From a bacterium (GTDB lineage: Bacteria > Zhuqueibacterota > Zhuqueibacteria > Residuimicrobiales > Krinioviventaceae), in the NCBI GenBank assembly GCA_024278645.1, contig JAJRST010000114.1, positions 1-10,220 of the forward strand: a DNA stretch of 10,220 nucleotides. The letters are read 5' to 3'. Positions 1-7,555 of the stretch are shown in pieces. The translations under genes were made by a program, and so were the position numbers. The notes beneath the pieces were generated by a model. The model was not told the origin of the DNA. It saw only the letters and a program-made list of their open reading frames with translations, and did no database searches. Position 1 is the first letter of the stretch; each line of letters starts with the position of its first letter.

Positions 1-2168
1 CCTTCGGAATAGCTAAAGAACGGCAGCCCATCGACAAGGTAGGAGCGCGTTGATTTTTTCAAAGCCTTTGGATAGCCGGCGTCGCTTAATTCAAATATGC
101 CTTCGATGTCCACATCGGGGTCGCTTAAAAGCGTCAGCAGATTGTCAAAGACTTGTCCGCGCGGCAGCGCGTCTCCGGCGAGCCGTTCGAGCCCAACCTC
201 GGACAGGCCGTGGATGGGCAGGTTTTCGGTCGGCGACGGTTCTTTTAATTCGCCGCCAAATTCAAAGTAGCGGCGAAGAATTCTTCGCTTTTCACTGTCG
301 GAAACATCCGAACGCCCGGCCACGCGAAAGACGTTGGCCAATACATGCGACATTCGTTCAATCTCTTCGAAACGGCGCGAAAGGCTTTTGCCGTCGACGT
401 TGGATGAACCGAGAAATTCGTCCAGTTGCATTCGCAGGGCAATGGGCGAGGTGTCGCTGTCCAGGTTGGCGCTCTTGTGCCATTGCTGTATTTTCTCGCG
501 CGTTTCCGCAAAAGAAGCGCCCAAAAGATGATCCAGCTCTTCGTCCGACAAGCCGACGAGCAAGCCGTCCTTGACCCGGAACACAGTCGCCAGGTTGTGC
601 TTGTGTTGGCGAATGTCTTTGTCCAGTTGTTCGGCAATCTCCCGGGTCTGCTCGGCAAAATCGGATAAAAAGGCTCGCCCCATTTCGGTGAATGTCATGT
701 GCGGCTGCGCCGATGTCTTGGCTTCCGCAGTGCGCTTGTAAAATTTGTCGGCAATGTCCTGGACTTCCTTGCCGTCGGCGCCGGTGAAAAGCGTGGCGAT
801 ATCGTTGACGTCGCTTTCCAGTCGTTCCACGGCTATCACTCTTGCCGAGTAATCATAAGTGGATTGGTTCACCGTGCGGTCCAGGAGTTGCTGGATGCGT
901 CGATCTCTTTCCTCGACAATGGTGCGATCGGGCAATACGTACAGGTCCGGCTTGCCGCCGAGAATCGCGATCCTGCCTTTTTCAGTGATATGCTTGACCA
1001 CGGCATGGTCGTCGGAGAATTCGAAATAATCCTGGGCGTCATCGTCGCTGGCCGCATTTTGCAGCATGGCGTGCAGCTTGAATATCATGGGCACGCTCAA
1101 CGGGTCGCCGCCAAACATGGCCGCCAGCAAGGCGATGCGTCCCTGCTCGGTGAGGCCGATGGGTGCGCCGGTTTGCTTGTCCGTCTCGAAAAAGTTGTTT
1201 TGCAGCTCCCGGCGGCGATTTTGCTGATTGCGCGAAGCGGGAGCGCCGGCGTCGACGTCGGCCTGCTCCCGGATGATGGCGAGTACCTGTTCAAAAGTCT
1301 GCACCAGCTTTTCCAGGGCGGCGTCGCCGTCGGCTGCCAGATATTTTTTCCCCTGTTCCGTAAGACCGTTGACGACCTTGTCCATCTTTTTTGACAGCTT
1401 GAAGATATTGCGCCAGGCCGCCGTTTTGTCGCCTTTTTGCTGTTGGATTTTCTGCGCAAGATTTCTCAGCCGCTCATCCAGCTCGTCCAGGGCGGCGCGC
1501 TCCACATCGGTGATTTCGCCGTTGATGTTGTTGATGGCGACTTTTCCTTCGAAACTCAGACCGTTGCAATGGCCGGTGACGGCGTCGTGGGTAAAATATA
1601 CCGAGTTGTTTTTGCCGTCGCTCAGTTTCGACAGCATGTCATCCAACTCGTCCAGCTTTTGGATTTTGTGGGCCACATCCTGGTCGCGGCTGCCGGATAA
1701 AAAGATACGCCCTTTTTCCGTAATATCGACGACGTGGCTTTTTTCGTCGATGGTATAATAAAGCTCCTGGTCGACGGTGGCCATGTCCTTGTTGACTTCA
1801 AACTGGCCCTCCAGCTTTTCGATCAGCTTTTTCACCCAGAACTCGGAGGTCAGCAGCTCGAGCAGCTTTTTGTTTTTCGGATCGCCGCGGCGGGCGCGCA
1901 AGATGGCCAGGCCAGCCTTTTCCTCGTCTTTTTCCAGCCATTCAATGCCGTCCTTGAGGAGGCGTTCGACAAGCTCCTGCTGCTTTTTATAGAGATTTTC
2001 GACGATCGGTTTTAATTCGTTGTAGACGTTCCTGGGGGCGCCCACCGAGCCGGAGATGATCAGCGGCGTTCGCGCCTCGTCGATGAGCACGCTGTCGACT
2101 TCATCGACAATGGCGTAATGCAAGGGACGCTGCACCACGGACCAGACGTCCGTGGCCATGTTGTCGCG
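1..2168 (-). CDS. secA: SecA continuation after the TAG: end of NBD1 motif II and a hugely expanded preprotein-binding domain, cut by the window edge
   Basis: This is the in-frame continuation of SecA, open for 722 codons to the edge. It begins RDNMATDVWSVVQRPLHYAI, then Walker B DEVD (codons 226-229) and LIDEARTPLIISGSV, all standard SecA. A helical segment with RARRGDPKNKKLLELL follows, resembling the insertion I know from Bacteroidota SecA, then ELYYTIDEKSHVVDITEKG, the equivalent of E. coli VDEKARQVNLTERG in the preprotein cross-linking domain. A normal SecA soon passes into NBD2 (a motif like GRRYSDGLHQAIEAKE). None is seen here. Instead about 570 further codons alternate charged helices with repeated [LIF][TS]E-x-G-R elements (separate entry). 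E. coli SecA is about 901 residues in all; this one reaches codon 926 without NBD2. If the TAG really ends translation, a downstream product could start at ATG 2157-2159, but it would lack Walker A. Confidence 0.9.
60..1727 (-). repeat. Degenerate protein repeat in SecA: about nine [LIF][TS]E-x-G modules
   Basis: Counting codons from the SecA ATG, the motif begins near residues 353 (ITEKGRIFLSG), 408 (LSFEGKVAI), 473 (LTEQGKKYLA), 543 (LTEQGRIALLA), 598 (ITEKGRIAILGG), 697 (FTEMGRAFLS), 744 (LSDEELDHLLG), 859 (LSEVGLERLAG) and 898 (LSDAGYPKAL). Several copies are preceded by a hydrophobic beta-hairpin-like stretch, such as YYTIDEKSHVVD, DYFEFSDDHAVVKH, ATVFRVKDGLLVG and EGIFELS. The unit therefore looks like hairpin, then LTEKG turn, then helix: the same element that occurs once in ordinary SecA. 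Spacing is irregular (39-115 residues) and filled with highly charged, probably helical sequence. The copies at 353, 473, 543, 598 and 697 are clear; those at 408, 744, 859 and 898 are weaker. I see no nucleotide-level repetition, so any duplication is old. Confidence 0.7.
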
Positions 2169-2780
2169 CTAATAATCAAAGCCGAATTCGTTGTTGGTGC
2201 CGTAAGTGATGTCGGCCTGGTAGGCCTTTTTGCGTTCTTCCGGGTCCTGGCTGCCGTAAATAGCGGCTATGGTCAGTCCCAAAAATTTATAGATTTCGCC
2301 CATCCATTCGCAGTCGCGTTGCGCCAGATAGTCGTTGACGGTGATCAAATGCGCGCCCTTGCCTTCGAGGGCGTTGAGGTAGAGGGGCATGGTTGCGGCG
2401 AGGGTCTTGCCTTCGCCGGTGGCCATTTCGGCGATTTTGCCTTCATGCAGGACGATGCCGCCAATGATTTGCACATCGTACGGCACCATGTCCCATTCAA
2501 TCTCCTGCCCGCGCACCAGCCAGCGTTTGCCCCTCAGGCGGCGACAGGTGTCCTTGACGGCGGCGAAGGCTTCGGGCAAAAGGTCGTCAATGGTTTCGCC
2601 CATTTTCAAACGGTAGCGAAATTCATTGGTTTTTGCTTTCAGTTCGTCGTCGGTGAGGTTTTTATATTCTTCAGCTATTTTATTAATCTCGTCAACCATT
2701 GGGCGGAGGCGCTTCAGCTCCCGTTCCGTGCTCGAACCGCCCAAAACCTTTGACAGGACTTTTTCAATTTTTGCCAGCAT
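2169..2780 (-). CDS. secA: SecA preprotein translocase ATPase, N-terminal segment, ended by an in-frame TAG
   Basis: This is the start of SecA, the cytosolic ATPase that drives unfolded preproteins through SecYEG. The 203 residues cover the N-terminal helix and the first part of nucleotide-binding domain 1: the Q-motif region VQIIGG (about 103-108), Walker A MATGEGKT (119-126), the conserved ITVNDYLAQRD stretch, and TYGTNNEFGFDY at the end. The ATG is preceded by GAGGA with 8-nt spacing. The frame closes at a TAG (2169-2171) exactly where the family has Leu in the FDYLRDN motif. Translation resumes in the same frame with RDNMATDVWS, so this is a point nonsense change, not a frameshift. The two parts are one gene. 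A 374-bp non-coding gap separates it from nusB, so it probably has its own promoter. Family assignment is essentially certain; whether full-length protein is made is not known. Confidence 0.95.
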   Translation of the reverse strand: MLAKIEKVLSKVLGGSSTERELKRLRPMVDEINKIAEEYKNLTDDELKAKTNEFRYRLKMGETIDDLLPEAFAAVKDTCRRLRGKRWLVRGQEIEWDMVPYDVQIIGGIVLHEGKIAEMATGEGKTLAATMPLYLNALEGKGAHLITVNDYLAQRDCEWMGEIYKFLGLTIAAIYGSQDPEERKKAYQADITYGTNNEFGFDY

Positions 2781-2957
2781 TCAATAAATCCTCAAAAATA
2801 AATTCTAAAAAACCTAACCCGGACAAGCCGGAAATTCAAAATTCCAAATCCCGGCAGTCAAATTCAACTGTCGCCGGATTTGGTCAAAAATAAACTTTTA
2901 AGACACTAAAACAAATAGTTTCTAAAATTTTCCCCCATGCCTTCCTGTGTGAAAGAT

Positions 2958-3010
2958 ATTGTTTTTTGAGCCTTGGAGTCTTCGGGGCCTGATTTCATGA
3001 ATAATGCAGG
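2958..3010 (+). repeat. Dispersed intergenic repeat, copy 1
   Basis: An AT-rich entry (ATTGTTTTTTGAG) leads into CTTGGAGT-CTTCGGGG 8-mers, then GATTTCATGAATAATGCAGG. The same order occurs at 9243-9297, and in reverse orientation at 9131-9170. The block ATGAATAAT is shared exactly with the reverse copy (2997-3005 against 9136-9144). No ORF crosses it. Function is unknown. Confidence 0.55.
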
Positions 3011-3086
3011 CTATGTCTTAGACTAAACGACAAAAGCCATCATTAGTTTCCAATGGCATTCGATTCGTCGCTTGTTAAAAATGGAG

Positions 3087-3109
3087 ACGCCGCTGACAAC
3101 GAGCGGCGT
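3087..3109 (-). terminator. Probable intrinsic terminator after nusB
   Basis: A perfect 8-bp inverted repeat ACGCCGCT / AGCGGCGT has a 7-nt loop and lies about 45 bp past the nusB stop. On the minus strand it is followed, after about 5 nt, by TTTTTAA. The U-tract is short, so strength is uncertain. Confidence 0.5.
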
Positions 3110-3154
3110 TCCCGGTCCACTCTAACTGAGAATCGCGACTAAAAAGCGATGGAT

Positions 3155-3646
3155 TTATTTTTTTATCGCCTTGTTCTGTTTGCCTCTCCCGGTTTTGACA
3201 ATCAGATTCGACTGTTTTAATTCGAGCAGCACAGCGTCCAGAATGCCGTTGATAAAGCCGCTGCTTTTATAGGTGCTGAAAAGCTTTGCCAGTTCAAGCG
3301 CCTCGTCGATGGAGACCTTGGGAGGCACGTCATAAAAATGCAGAAATTCGCAGATGGCCATGCGCATGATGATCAGATCCAGCAGCGCAATTCTCTCAAA
3401 CTTCCAGTTTGCCGAATATTTACGAATAAAGTCGTCCAGCTCTTTGCGATTGTTGAACGTCAAATCGACGATCTTTTTTGTAAAAGCAAGAGCCGGCGGC
3501 GGGTTGGGACATTTGGGCAGCAAATCGCCGAGAACGACGGACATGGAATTGCCCGATATCTCCAACGCATAAAGAATCTGAAGCGCGGTCTCCCGTGCAT
3601 CATGTCGCGTTTGCGGCGGACTGCATTGAAATTCTTCGTTAAACAT
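3155..3646 (-). CDS. nusB: Transcription antitermination protein NusB
   Basis: NusB binds the boxA element of rRNA leaders together with NusE (ribosomal protein S10), forming the antitermination complex that keeps RNA polymerase processive through rRNA operons. At 163 residues it is close to the usual 130-165. The all-helical family pattern is clear: RHDARETALQILYALE near the N-terminus (basic RNA-contacting helix), then NWKFERIALLDLIIMRMAICE, the VPPKVSIDEALELAKLFS signature, and SGFINGILD near the end. The C-terminus is a short lysine-rich tail. Its ATG overlaps the ilvE stop by 8 bp and sits about 4 nt after AGGA, implying translational coupling within the recJ-ilvE-nusB unit. A hairpin follows about 45 bp downstream. 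The first dozen residues before RHDARE are not conserved in the family as I know it, but no better in-frame start is visible. Confidence 0.93.
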   Translation of the reverse strand: MFNEEFQCSPPQTRHDARETALQILYALEISGNSMSVVLGDLLPKCPNPPPALAFTKKIVDLTFNNRKELDDFIRKYSANWKFERIALLDLIIMRMAICEFLHFYDVPPKVSIDEALELAKLFSTYKSSGFINGILDAVLLELKQSNLIVKTGRGKQNKAIKK

Positions 3647-4574
3647 CCTGTCCTATAATTTCATGCCAGCCATAAATATCTTCGCGGTCTCCGTTCACGT
3701 ATTCAAAAAAACGTTTTTGAATTTTTTCAGTGATCGGGCCTCGCGTGCCGCTGCCGATGGGAATGCGATCGACGCTGCGTATGGGCGTAACTTCCGCCGC
3801 TGAACCGGTGAAAAATATCTCATCGGCAATATATAACATTTCCCGGTTTATTTTTGTTTCCACAACCGGGAGGTCAAACTCTTTTGCAATTGAAAAAATA
3901 CAATTGCGGGTCAACCCCGGCAGAATGGATGAATACAAGGTCGGCGTGTACAAGACGCCGTCGCGAATGACGAAAATGTTCTCGCCGCTGCCCTCGCTGA
4001 CCAGGCCGCTCACATCCAGGCCGATTCCCTCGGCATAGCCGTCCGCCATGGCTTCCATTTTTATGAGTTGTGAATTCATATAGTTGGCGCCGGCTTTGGC
4101 CATGGTCGGCATGGTATTCGGCGCCATGCGGCTCCAACTGGCGATTCGTACATCCACGCCTTTGTTGACGCCTTCGTCGCCAAGGTACTTGCCCCAGTTC
4201 AGCGCGCCGATAACCATCTGCACAGGGCATTTCGACGGGTCGACGCCCAGGCTGTTGTAGCCGCGAAAAGCGATCGGACGCACGTACGCCGATTCGAGTT
4301 TGTTGATTCGTATGGTCTCCTTGCAGGCCTCGACAACCTCTTCCTGTGAATAGGGTATCGGCATGCGGTAAATCTTTGCCGAATCGAACAAACGCCGGAT
4401 ATGATCCCGCAGCCGGAAAATGCTCGGCCCTTTCGGCGTTTTATAGCAGCGCATGCCTTCAAAAACGCTGGTCCCATAATGGACGACGTGAGACATTACA
4501 TGGATCGTTGCATCTTTCCAGTCAACAAAACGGCCATCCATCCATATTTTGCCTTGCTCATCTCTTTTATCCAT
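3639..4574 (-). CDS. ilvE: Branched-chain amino acid aminotransferase (class IV PLP enzyme)
   Basis: This enzyme transaminates Leu, Ile and Val with 2-oxoglutarate, the last step of their synthesis and first step of their breakdown. The 311-residue protein aligns along its length with E. coli IlvE. Landmarks are IWMDGRFVDWKDATIHVMSH (9-28), HYGTSVFEGMRCY (32-44), the Schiff-base lysine K160 in TMAKAGANY, GIGLDVSGLVSEGSGENIF (substrate and cofactor pocket), LPGLTRN, and FFTGSAAEVTPIRSVD near the end. The start at 4574 follows a strong Shine-Dalgarno (AAGGGGAG, 5-nt spacing) and matches the usual N-terminus. The frame is open further up to 4661, but that extension would overlap recJ and has no family similarity. 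It lies 34 bp after recJ and overlaps nusB by 8 bp. A D-amino acid or aminodeoxychorismate role is unlikely given the close similarity to IlvE. Confidence 0.95.
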   Translation of the reverse strand: MDKRDEQGKIWMDGRFVDWKDATIHVMSHVVHYGTSVFEGMRCYKTPKGPSIFRLRDHIRRLFDSAKIYRMPIPYSQEEVVEACKETIRINKLESAYVRPIAFRGYNSLGVDPSKCPVQMVIGALNWGKYLGDEGVNKGVDVRIASWSRMAPNTMPTMAKAGANYMNSQLIKMEAMADGYAEGIGLDVSGLVSEGSGENIFVIRDGVLYTPTLYSSILPGLTRNCIFSIAKEFDLPVVETKINREMLYIADEIFFTGSAAEVTPIRSVDRIPIGSGTRGPITEKIQKRFFEYVNGDREDIYGWHEIIGQDV

Positions 4575-4608
4575 GTTTGCTCCCCTTTCTGTTTTTTGAT
4601 TTCGTGGT

Positions 4609-6306
4609 TTATCGCAAATCCTTTGCGCGTAACTGTATCGAACGACGTCCCATGAATACATTTTCTTCGATGACGTAGGCCATATCCAGGTCGGATTCGC
4701 CGGGCGTCAGCCGGTACAACAGGTCGCCCATGTTAAAAGCAATGACGTCAAACACTTTGCCGTCCTGCCGCACTTTGAATTTCAAGTGGTTTTTGCCGAC
4801 AATCGACGGCGATCCCACAATTTGCAGGTTTCGCGACACAAAAACGGGCCGCATGTTTTGCGGTCCAAACGGCGCGAACATTTTCAACAGCTTGATAAAT
4901 TTATCGTCTATCATGCCCAGGCGAATCTCCGACTCGATGTTCAGCTTCGGCGCCGAGAGCTCCGGCGTCAGTTCGCGTGCGGCGATCTCTTCAAATCGCT
5001 GTTTCAGCTCGTCGATTTTCTCCGCCTCGATCGAGAGACCCGCGGCGTACTTGTGGCCGCCAAAGCCGAGAAAGAGATCCTCGCACTGCTTCAACGATTC
5101 GTACAAGTCAAATCCCGGAATGCTGCGCGCCGACCCTTTGCCCACGCCGTCTTCTATCGAGATTAAAATAGTCGGCCGGTAATATTTTTCCACCATACGA
5201 GACGCGACAATGCCGATGACGCCGGTGTGCCATCCTTCCTTGTGCAGGATTATCGAGCTCGGCATTTTCCCGCCAAAAAGCCGGTCGGCTTGTTGTATGG
5301 CTTCATGAAAGGCGTCTTCGTCCACATTCTTGCGGTGCTGATTCTCGCGTTCGAGCACATAGGCGATGCGTTCCGCTTCCTTTTCATCGTCGGTGGTCAA
5401 TAGCTTCACAGCCCGCTGGGCGTCGCCCATGCGGCCGACGGCGTTGATGCGCGGCGCAATGATGAATACGATCTGCCCTGTGCCGATCTCGCGGCCGCTG
5501 AGCCCCGCCGCCTTGATCAACGATTTCAGACCGACGTTTTCGCTGTTGTTGAGAGCCGCCAAACCCGCTTTGACAAAGATGCGATTTTCTTCGACAAGCG
5601 GTACGATATCCGCCGAAGTGCCGATGGCCACCAGCTCGATGTAATTCTCCAGAATAGAGTCGTCGATGCCAAGGCGCGTCAGCAGCCCCTGGGCCAGCTT
5701 GTAGGCTACGCCGACGCCGGCGAGCTGCTTGAAGGGATAGTCGCAATCACGGCGCTTGGGGTCGACGACGGCGACGGCGTTGGGGCTCGTCGGGCCGGGC
5801 TCGTGGTGATCCGTGACAATGACGTCGATGCCCGCGGTCTGCGCCTGTTCGATCTCCTTGTGCCCGGTAATGCCGCAGTCGACGGTGACGATCAGGTCGA
5901 CGTTTCGGCTTTTTGCTATTTCGATGCCCTGGTCGGACAGGCCATAGCCTTCAATCTGACGGTCGGGAATGTAATAGGAGACGTTGGCGCCCACTTCTTT
6001 TAACAACAAATATAAAAAGGACACCGACGTTATGCCGTCGACGTCATAGTCGCCATAGATAAGAATCTCTTCGTTGCCGAGGACGGCGCGCCGCAATCTT
6101 TCGACCGCCTCGCTCATGCCTCGCAGGAGGAAAGGATCGTACAATTGCTCCAGGGAGGGTTTGAAAAACTTGCGTGCGCTTGCGGCATCGCTGATGCCCC
6201 TTCGTAACAGTATTTGTGCAATGATGTGCGGCACGTTCAGTTGCGCCGCAAGCGAATAAGCATCCTCCTTGTTCAGGTCGTTTTCAATTACCCATCTAAG
6301 ATCCAT
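4609..6306 (-). CDS. recJ: Single-stranded-DNA-specific 5'-3' exonuclease RecJ
   Basis: RecJ degrades single-stranded DNA 5' to 3' during recombinational repair, mismatch repair and base excision repair. The 565 residues match the usual length. Visible motifs, counted from MDLRW: GDYDVDG (85-91, motif I metal ligands), TVDCG (141-145), the DHH signature in VTDHH (164-168), SADIVPL (231-237), the PRINAVGRMG region (285-294) joining the two lobes, GWHTGVIGIVASR of the DHHA1 domain (358-370), and GGHKYAAG (416-423). The C-terminal part fits the OB-fold domain. The start at 6306 has GGAG about 10 nt upstream. The frame stays open to 6420, but that part is the 3' end of rnpB read in frame plus a 60-bp leader, so it is rejected. 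It is followed after 34 bp by ilvE. Confidence 0.95.
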   Translation of the reverse strand: MDLRWVIENDLNKEDAYSLAAQLNVPHIIAQILLRRGISDAASARKFFKPSLEQLYDPFLLRGMSEAVERLRRAVLGNEEILIYGDYDVDGITSVSFLYLLLKEVGANVSYYIPDRQIEGYGLSDQGIEIAKSRNVDLIVTVDCGITGHKEIEQAQTAGIDVIVTDHHEPGPTSPNAVAVVDPKRRDCDYPFKQLAGVGVAYKLAQGLLTRLGIDDSILENYIELVAIGTSADIVPLVEENRIFVKAGLAALNNSENVGLKSLIKAAGLSGREIGTGQIVFIIAPRINAVGRMGDAQRAVKLLTTDDEKEAERIAYVLERENQHRKNVDEDAFHEAIQQADRLFGGKMPSSIILHKEGWHTGVIGIVASRMVEKYYRPTILISIEDGVGKGSARSIPGFDLYESLKQCEDLFLGFGGHKYAAGLSIEAEKIDELKQRFEEIAARELTPELSAPKLNIESEIRLGMIDDKFIKLLKMFAPFGPQNMRPVFVSRNLQIVGSPSIVGKNHLKFKVRQDGKVFDVIAFNMGDLLYRLTPGESDLDMAYVIEENVFMGRRSIQLRAKDLR

Positions 6307-6326
6307 ATAAAGAACGCTCCAGAATA

Positions 6327-6346
6327 CCCGGTTCTCGGGAACCGGG
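6327..6346 (-). other. Stem-loop between rnpB and the recJ ribosome-binding site
   Basis: A perfect 8-bp GC-rich inverted repeat (CCCGGTTC / GAACCGGG) with a 4-nt loop lies 20 bp past the rnpB 3' end and 6 bp before the recJ GGAG. On the minus strand no U-tract follows it; a T-run precedes it instead. A simple terminator is therefore unlikely. A processing signal freeing rnpB from a joint transcript, or a translational control element for recJ, fits better. Its role is inferred from position only. Confidence 0.5.
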
Positions 6347-6366
6347 AGACGAAATATAAAAAAATC

Positions 6367-6723
6367 AAAGCAGGTCGATAAGCCGAATTCTGTGATCCCG
6401 CGCTGCGGGACGACGATCATCTATCTGGGACGCCGGTTGCCCGACGCCTCGAGCGACCTACCCGCGAATCGAACGAGACGGGCCGCCTCTCTTCGCCTAT
6501 TTGGTCTTGCTCCGGGTGGGGCTTGCCGTGCCTTCAACGTCGCCGCTGAAGCGGTGAGCTCTTACCTCGCCTTTTCACCTTTGCTCCGAAAAATCGGGGC
6601 CGTCTGTTTTCTGTGGCGCTTTCCCCCGGTCGCCCGGGGTCCGCGTTACGGACCACCCTGCCCTGCGGAGTTCGGACTTTCCTCATTCCGGCGGCGCCGG
6701 AACGCGATCGTCTGACCTGCTTT
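6367..6723 (-). ncRNA. rnpB: RNase P RNA, bacterial type A-like
   Basis: This is the catalytic RNA of RNase P, which trims the 5' leader from precursor tRNAs. The ends are set by helix P1: the 10-nt arms at 6714-6723 and 6367-6376 are perfectly complementary (AAAGCAGGTC with GACCTGCTTT). Conserved core elements appear in order on the minus strand: GAGGAAAGTCCG (6673-6684), CAGGGTGGT, GCCACAGAAA, GGTGAAAAGG (the GGU loop that pairs with tRNA CCA), GGTAAGAGCTCACCGC (6551-6566), GGCAAGCCCCACC, GGAGCAAGACC, AATAGG, TAGATGATCG and ACAGAATTCGGCTTAT (6378-6393, the second half of P4). The length of about 357 nt is typical. It starts 29 bp after the COG1579 stop, so it is either processed from a joint transcript or has a promoter inside the end of that gene. 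The exact ends could shift by a few bases. Confidence 0.96.
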
Positions 6724-6752
6724 GTATTATTTACAATAATTATGACGACAAC

Positions 6753-7472
6753 TTACTCTTCACTTGAATCCGGCGTCCACACCACAATGCGGCCGCACAC
6801 TTCGCAATAATTCAAGCTGTTCATCATTCGAATTTCCAGGCCGTGCTGCGGCGGAATGCGGCTGGAACATTCGCTGCACGCGCCGCCGATCAGTCTTGCC
6901 ACGGCCACGCCGCCGCGCGCCTTGCGGATGCGATCATAAGTCGATAATATCTGGCGAGAAAGCTTTTGCGCGGCGCCTTTGCGTTTTTCCTCGAGCTGCT
7001 GTTGCTGCTCATGCGTTTTTTCCAGCTTTTCATCAAGCTCTTTTTTATTGGCTTCGAGAAGAGCTTGCTGCGATTGAAGCTGTTCTTCTAACTCTTTGAT
7101 TTCCTCGGAAATCTTGCCAATGCTTTCTTCCAGCTCCAGGCTGCGAAACTCCTTGTCTTCCTTGTTTTTTTCGCTGGTTTCAATTTCCAGGGTGATGGCG
7201 TCGTATTCCTTGTTTGTCTTTACCTGGTAAAGTTGAACTTTGTATTTTTTTAATTGTTCATCCAAAAGTATGACATCGTTATCCAGAGAGGATTTTTCGG
7301 CAATTAACGAGTTTTTGGCCTCGATCTTTTGCGCCAACCGGTTTCGCATCTCCTCAACCTCGTCCGCCAACTCTTTCACTTTTTGAGGCAGGTCTCCTCT
7401 CTCGGCTTCCAGACGCTGAAGCTGTGTGTCAATATCCTGCAAGTAGATGAGCGTCTCTAAAACTTTTTGCAA
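6753..7472 (-). CDS. COG1579-type protein: long coiled coil with C-terminal C4 zinc ribbon
   Basis: The 239-residue protein has almost only heptad-type, Glu/Lys/Gln-rich sequence from about residue 10 to 180, predicting a long antiparallel coiled coil. A zinc ribbon follows with Cys199-x2-Cys202 and Cys223-x2-Cys226. The patterns LQDIDTQLQRLE at the start and KTNKEYDAITLEIE in the middle are typical of the family (zf-RING_7, COG1579). Its biochemical role is unsettled; nucleic-acid or RNA-processing links have been suggested. The start is TTG at 7470-7472, with a strong AAAGGAG 8 nt upstream and an in-frame TGA just before it. An ATG at 7477-7479 is out of frame and too close to the Shine-Dalgarno. 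Placement directly before rnpB recurs in other bacteria, as far as I recall (for example mycobacteria), which supports the call but does not prove a role in RNase P function. Confidence 0.88.
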   Translation of the reverse strand: MQKVLETLIYLQDIDTQLQRLEAERGDLPQKVKELADEVEEMRNRLAQKIEAKNSLIAEKSSLDNDVILLDEQLKKYKVQLYQVKTNKEYDAITLEIETSEKNKEDKEFRSLELEESIGKISEEIKELEEQLQSQQALLEANKKELDEKLEKTHEQQQQLEEKRKGAAQKLSRQILSTYDRIRKARGGVAVARLIGGACSECSSRIPPQHGLEIRMMNSLNYCEVCGRIVVWTPDSSEE

Positions 7473-7511
7473 TGTTCATACTCCTTTACAAATACGAATT
7501 CACCCTCTTTT

Positions 7512-7551
7512 GTTAAACAAAAAAAAGTGCACTCAATATTGAATGCACTTT
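7512..7551 (-). terminator. Intrinsic terminator or attenuator hairpin before the COG1579 gene
   Basis: Bases 7524-7551 form a near-perfect 28-bp inverted repeat, with arms AAAGTGCA / TGCACTTT around TCAATATTGA. On the minus strand the single imperfect pair is U-G, giving a continuous 12-bp RNA stem with a 4-nt loop; on the plus strand it would be a C-A mismatch. Only the minus orientation is followed by a run of eight T (7519-7526), then GTTT. It would stop transcripts from the M29-like gene. Because it lies just after a promoter-like site, it could instead act as a leader attenuator or operator. Confidence 0.75.
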
Positions 7552-7555
7552 GAAA

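Larger units (their letters stand above)
2781..3154. other. Intergenic region between nusB and secA
   Basis: This 374-bp stretch has no credible ORF. It holds a stem-loop probably ending nusB (3087-3109), one copy of a dispersed repeat (2958-3010), and an AT-rich leader before secA with short AAATTCAAAATTCC-like runs (about 2832-2865). The secA promoter should lie here. TTGACC and TTGACT hexamers occur on the minus strand, but none has a convincing -10 box at 17 bp, so no promoter is called. Confidence 0.7.

Noticed and set aside
2169..2171. TAG in secA as a recoded amino acid (for example pyrrolysine) or a frameshift site
   Set aside because: The site is a conserved Leu, the frame is unchanged on both sides, no special downstream stem-loop is evident, and TAG ends the M29-like gene normally. 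A mutation or sequence error is simpler.
2118..2753. Plus-strand ORFs of 200 residues or more (also at 699-1394 and 7932-8579)
   Set aside because: They lie opposite secure minus-strand genes, have Val/Ala/His-rich shadow composition, and no recognisable motifs.
4575..4661. Longer IlvE start giving 29 extra residues
   Set aside because: It would overlap the recJ coding end, has no family similarity, and the ATG at 4574 has a strong Shine-Dalgarno.
6327..6346. Intrinsic terminator for rnpB
   Set aside because: On the minus strand the stem is followed by TATTCTGGAG, not a T-run; the T-run lies before the stem.
6307..6420. Longer RecJ start giving 38 extra N-terminal residues
   Set aside because: The extension translates the 3' end of rnpB (ACAGAATTCGGCTTAT region) and the spacer hairpin. 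MDLRW at 6306 has a Shine-Dalgarno and matches the family's length.
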